Source: Cytobacillus firmus DS1
Lineage (GTDB): Bacteria > Bacillota > Bacilli > Bacillales > Cytobacillaceae
Assembly (NCBI RefSeq): GCF_000565285.1
Contig: NZ_APVL01000011.1
Location: 62,001-126,000 of the forward strand
Direction: 5' to 3'
Length of the DNA stretch: 64,000 nt
Shown: in pieces, positions 61,699-64,000 of the stretch
Position numbering within the stretch: the stretch's first letter is position 1
Layout of the letters: each line of letters begins with the position of its first letter
The notes under the pieces: model-generated
Databases searched by the model: none
What the model was told of the DNA's origin: nothing
Seen by the model: only the letters and a program-made list of their open reading frames with translations
Program-made: the position numbers and the translations under genes

Positions 61699-62811
61699 AT
61701 GTATAATATTGACACCAAATTAGCACAAATCGGAAACAGGAGCGAATCAGCAACAGGTGCTGTGAATCCGCCTGTATACTTTTCCACAGCCTACCGCCAT
61801 GAAGGCATTGGCCAGTCAACTGGCTTTGACTATAGCCGAACAGGCAACCCTACCCGCCAGCTGCTTGAAAAGGCGATCGCCGATCTGGAAGAAGGCGACC
61901 AGGGCTATGCCTGCAGTTCCGGAATGGCAGCCATACTTACGATTCTTTCCCTCTTTAAATCCGGAGATGAATGGATTGTTTCCAAGGATTTATACGGAGG
62001 AACCTATCGTCTGCTTGAACAGGGCTTCAAAAAATGGGGACTGCAGAGCAAATATGTGAATACGAGTACTCCGGAAAGTGTTGAAGAGCTGATCACTGAA
62101 AATACGAAGGCTATATTTCTGGAGACTCCCACTAATCCGCTGATGGAAGAGACAGACATTCAGTTGATAGCTGACATCGCAAAACGGCATAATATTCTAC
62201 TGATCGTGGATAACACGTTTTATACCCCCCTTCTTCAGCAGCCGCTAAAGCTTGGAGCTGATATTGTCATCCATAGTGCAACAAAGTATCTTGGAGGTCA
62301 TAATGATGTCCTTGCCGGTTTAATTGTCGCAAAAGGCAAACAGTTATGTGAGGATCTTGCCATGAACCACAATGCTGCAGGTGCAGTCCTTAGCCCATTT
62401 GATTCCTGGCTTTTGATCAGAGGCATGAAGACACTCTCTCTTCGCATGGAACGGCATGAGAAAAATGCCAGGGAATTAGCGGCTTTCCTATCAGACCACG
62501 ATGCCGTAACGGATGTTCTTTATCCAGGCAAGGGTGGAATGATTTCTTTCCGGATACAGGATGAATCCTGGGTGAATCCTTTTCTGCAAAGCCTTTCCCT
62601 TATCTCCTTCGCTGAAAGCCTTGGCGGAGTTGAGAGTTTTATAACATATCCCGCAACACAAACGCATGCGGACATCCCCGAAGAGATCCGCAAGGAAACC
62701 GGTGTATGTAACAGGCTTCTGCGTTTCTCGGTTGGAATCGAAAATGCAGAAGATTTGAAAGCGGATCTTGAACATGCTTTTGCAAAAGTTGTTAAGGAGG
62801 CAGTACGATGA
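61699..62811 (+). CDS. metI: Cystathionine gamma-synthase / O-acetylhomoserine thiolyase
   Basis: A 370-residue PLP enzyme of the Cys/Met metabolism family making cystathionine (or homocysteine) from acyl-homoserine. Motifs: ETPTNPLMEE near residue 140, VDNTFYTPLLQQP and the PLP-Lys in IHSATKYLGGHND near residue 190. It is very like B. subtilis MetI. The start is ATG 61699, nine bases after GAAGGAGTG; the GTG at 61687 overlaps that site. It overlaps metC by four bases (ATGA) and is controlled by the upstream SAM riboswitch. Confidence 0.92.
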   Translation: MYNIDTKLAQIGNRSESATGAVNPPVYFSTAYRHEGIGQSTGFDYSRTGNPTRQLLEKAIADLEEGDQGYACSSGMAAILTILSLFKSGDEWIVSKDLYGGTYRLLEQGFKKWGLQSKYVNTSTPESVEELITENTKAIFLETPTNPLMEETDIQLIADIAKRHNILLIVDNTFYTPLLQQPLKLGADIVIHSATKYLGGHNDVLAGLIVAKGKQLCEDLAMNHNAAGAVLSPFDSWLLIRGMKTLSLRMERHEKNARELAAFLSDHDAVTDVLYPGKGGMISFRIQDESWVNPFLQSLSLISFAESLGGVESFITYPATQTHADIPEEIRKETGVCNRLLRFSVGIENAEDLKADLEHAFAKVVKEAVR

Positions 62812-63992
62812 GTACGAATTACACATTCCAAACGAAATTGCTTCACAATAGTCATAAATTCGACCCGGAAACAGGAGCTGTCAGTGTACCGATCCAGCAT
62901 GCCTCCACTTTTCATCAAAAAGATATTGATTCGTTCGGAAAATATGATTACAGCCGCAGCCTGAATCCAACAAGGGAAGCGCTTGAAGAAGTCATCGCCG
63001 AGCTTGAAGAAGGGATTAGAGGGTTTGCTTTTTCTTCTGGTATGGCTGCCATTTCAACAGCATTCCTGCTCTTATCACAGGGAGATCATGTAGTCATTAC
63101 AGAAGATGTATATGGCGGAACCTATCGCATGACAACAGAAGTCCTGTCCCGTTTCGGCATTGAGCACACATTTGTTGATATGACAAACCTTGAGGAAGTA
63201 AAAGAAGCAATTCGTCCAAACACGAAGGTTTTTTATGTAGAGACTCCTTCCAATCCGCTTCTGAAAGTGACAGATATACAGGCCATCAGTTCACTGGCAA
63301 GACAGCATGGAGCCCTGACATTTGTGGATAATACATTCCTGACCCCTGCCCTTCAAAAACCGCTCTCTTTAGGGGCGGATATCGTGCTGCACAGCGCAAC
63401 TAAATTCTTATCCGGACACAGTGACGTCGTAGCCGGCTTAGCTGTTGTGAAGGATCCGGAGTTAGGTGCAAGACTGGCTTTTCTCCAAAACTCCTTTGGA
63501 GCTGTTCTGGGTGTTCAGGATGCCTGGCTTGTGCTGAGAGGTATTAAAACTTTGCAGGTAAGGCTTGATCAGTCTGTGAGGTCAGCTGAAAAAATTGCCC
63601 GTTTCCTTAATGATCACCCTGCAGTTAAAAAGGTGCATTATCCTGGGTTTGCAGATCATCCCGGATATGAAATTCAGAAAAGGCAGGCTCTGAATGCAGG
63701 TGCCGTCTTGTCTTTTGAACTTGAAGATGAAAAGGCGATGAGAGTATTTGTGGAAAATGCGAAAATTCCTGTTTTTGCAGTAAGTCTGGGGGCAGTTGAA
63801 TCCATTCTCTCCTACCCTGCCAAAATGTCGCATGCAGCCATGCCTGCTTCAGAACGGGAGCAGCGCGGAATAACGGACAGTCTTATTCGTCTATCTGTTG
63901 GCCTGGAGAGCCCAGATGATATAATCAAAGATTTCAAAGCAGCTTTAGCTGCTGCTGGACAAACAGAACATTCGATTTTACAGCGGGGGTGA
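62808..63992 (+). CDS. metC: Cystathionine beta-lyase
   Basis: A 394-residue PLP enzyme of the same family as MetI, splitting cystathionine into homocysteine, pyruvate and ammonia. Motifs: ETPSNPLLKV near residue 143, VDNTFLTPALQKP and the PLP-Lys in LHSATKFLSGHSD near residue 200. It starts within the last codon of metI (ATGA overlap), so translation is coupled. The stop codon is eight bases before the window edge; any further gene of the operon lies outside. Confidence 0.92.
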   Translation: MSTNYTFQTKLLHNSHKFDPETGAVSVPIQHASTFHQKDIDSFGKYDYSRSLNPTREALEEVIAELEEGIRGFAFSSGMAAISTAFLLLSQGDHVVITEDVYGGTYRMTTEVLSRFGIEHTFVDMTNLEEVKEAIRPNTKVFYVETPSNPLLKVTDIQAISSLARQHGALTFVDNTFLTPALQKPLSLGADIVLHSATKFLSGHSDVVAGLAVVKDPELGARLAFLQNSFGAVLGVQDAWLVLRGIKTLQVRLDQSVRSAEKIARFLNDHPAVKKVHYPGFADHPGYEIQKRQALNAGAVLSFELEDEKAMRVFVENAKIPVFAVSLGAVESILSYPAKMSHAAMPASEREQRGITDSLIRLSVGLESPDDIIKDFKAALAAAGQTEHSILQRG

Positions 63993-64000
63993 TACTTTGA

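Overview
The window looks like chromosomal DNA of a low-GC, endospore-forming member of the Bacillaceae, most like the Cytobacillus/Mesobacillus/Bacillus firmus part of the family. Many genes have recognisable Bacillus subtilis counterparts: sda, yhcN/ylaJ-type lipoprotein, yjcZ, yozQ, ykuS, ykpA, nrnB, ykqA, yngI, yocH, mifM-yidC2, odhAB and metIC. Spore-related small genes are present. Start codons are often TTG or GTG behind strong AGGAGG-like ribosome sites. No rRNA, tRNA, CRISPR array, prophage or transposase gene was seen. The window is core or soft-core chromosome heavily interspersed with small non-coding repeats.

Layout. 0-10 kb: two tandem TerD genes, a DEDDh exonuclease, an aldo/keto reductase, a lipoprotein, a coiled-coil protein, a LysM/3D cell-wall protein with a WalR box, and an MHYT-PAS-PAS histidine kinase. 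10-16 kb: oligoendopeptidase F, an erythromycin-esterase-like protein and a run of very small genes, including a ydjO-like gene that appears to start at ATT and a frameshifted spore-protein-like gene. 16-25 kb: a CNT nucleoside transporter, aldehyde dehydrogenase with a cre box, a SCO1 protein, a penicillin acylase operon with two hotdog dehydratases, and an ABC-F ATPase. 25-38 kb: YkuS, a D-Ala-D-Ala carboxypeptidase, NrnB, a histidine-utilisation operon hutU-hutI-hutG-yjiH-like, an AraC-type response regulator with an altered receiver, a cupredoxin and a LysM-CAP protein. 38-46 kb: pflBA behind an FNR-like box, a membrane protein extended by a repeat, and pncB-nadE. 46-56 kb: a membrane-anchored DUF1906 protein, a flippase-like protein, a mifM-like arrest leader in front of yidC2, several small genes, an acyl-CoA synthetase and sda. 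56-64 kb: odhA-odhB and a SAM riboswitch controlling metI-metC.

The two most striking things are the following. (1) At 48006-48314 there is an unannotated 94-codon leader ORF with a TM helix, a Trp-to-acidic spacing matching the B. subtilis MifM arrest region, an apparent ATC start, and a hairpin that buries the yidC2 ribosome-binding site: the full architecture of the MifM-YidC2 membrane-insertion sensor. (2) Two interspersed repeat families recur. Family A (about 260 bp, four predicted hairpins, 7 copies) and family B (core CTGTCTAGCTCC...GCGCTTTTCTTAA, at least 5 copies) sit at gene ends. In several cases they supply the stop codon or the C-terminal residues of the neighbouring protein: odhA, the membrane protein at 41708, and the genes ending at 37554 and 49943. 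One family-A copy lies inside the odhAB operon and another is itself interrupted by a family-B copy. The hutU-hutI gap also holds five copies of a 9-bp motif at an exact 21-bp period.

All functional assignments rest on reading the translated sequences and on remembered family knowledge. No database search was possible.
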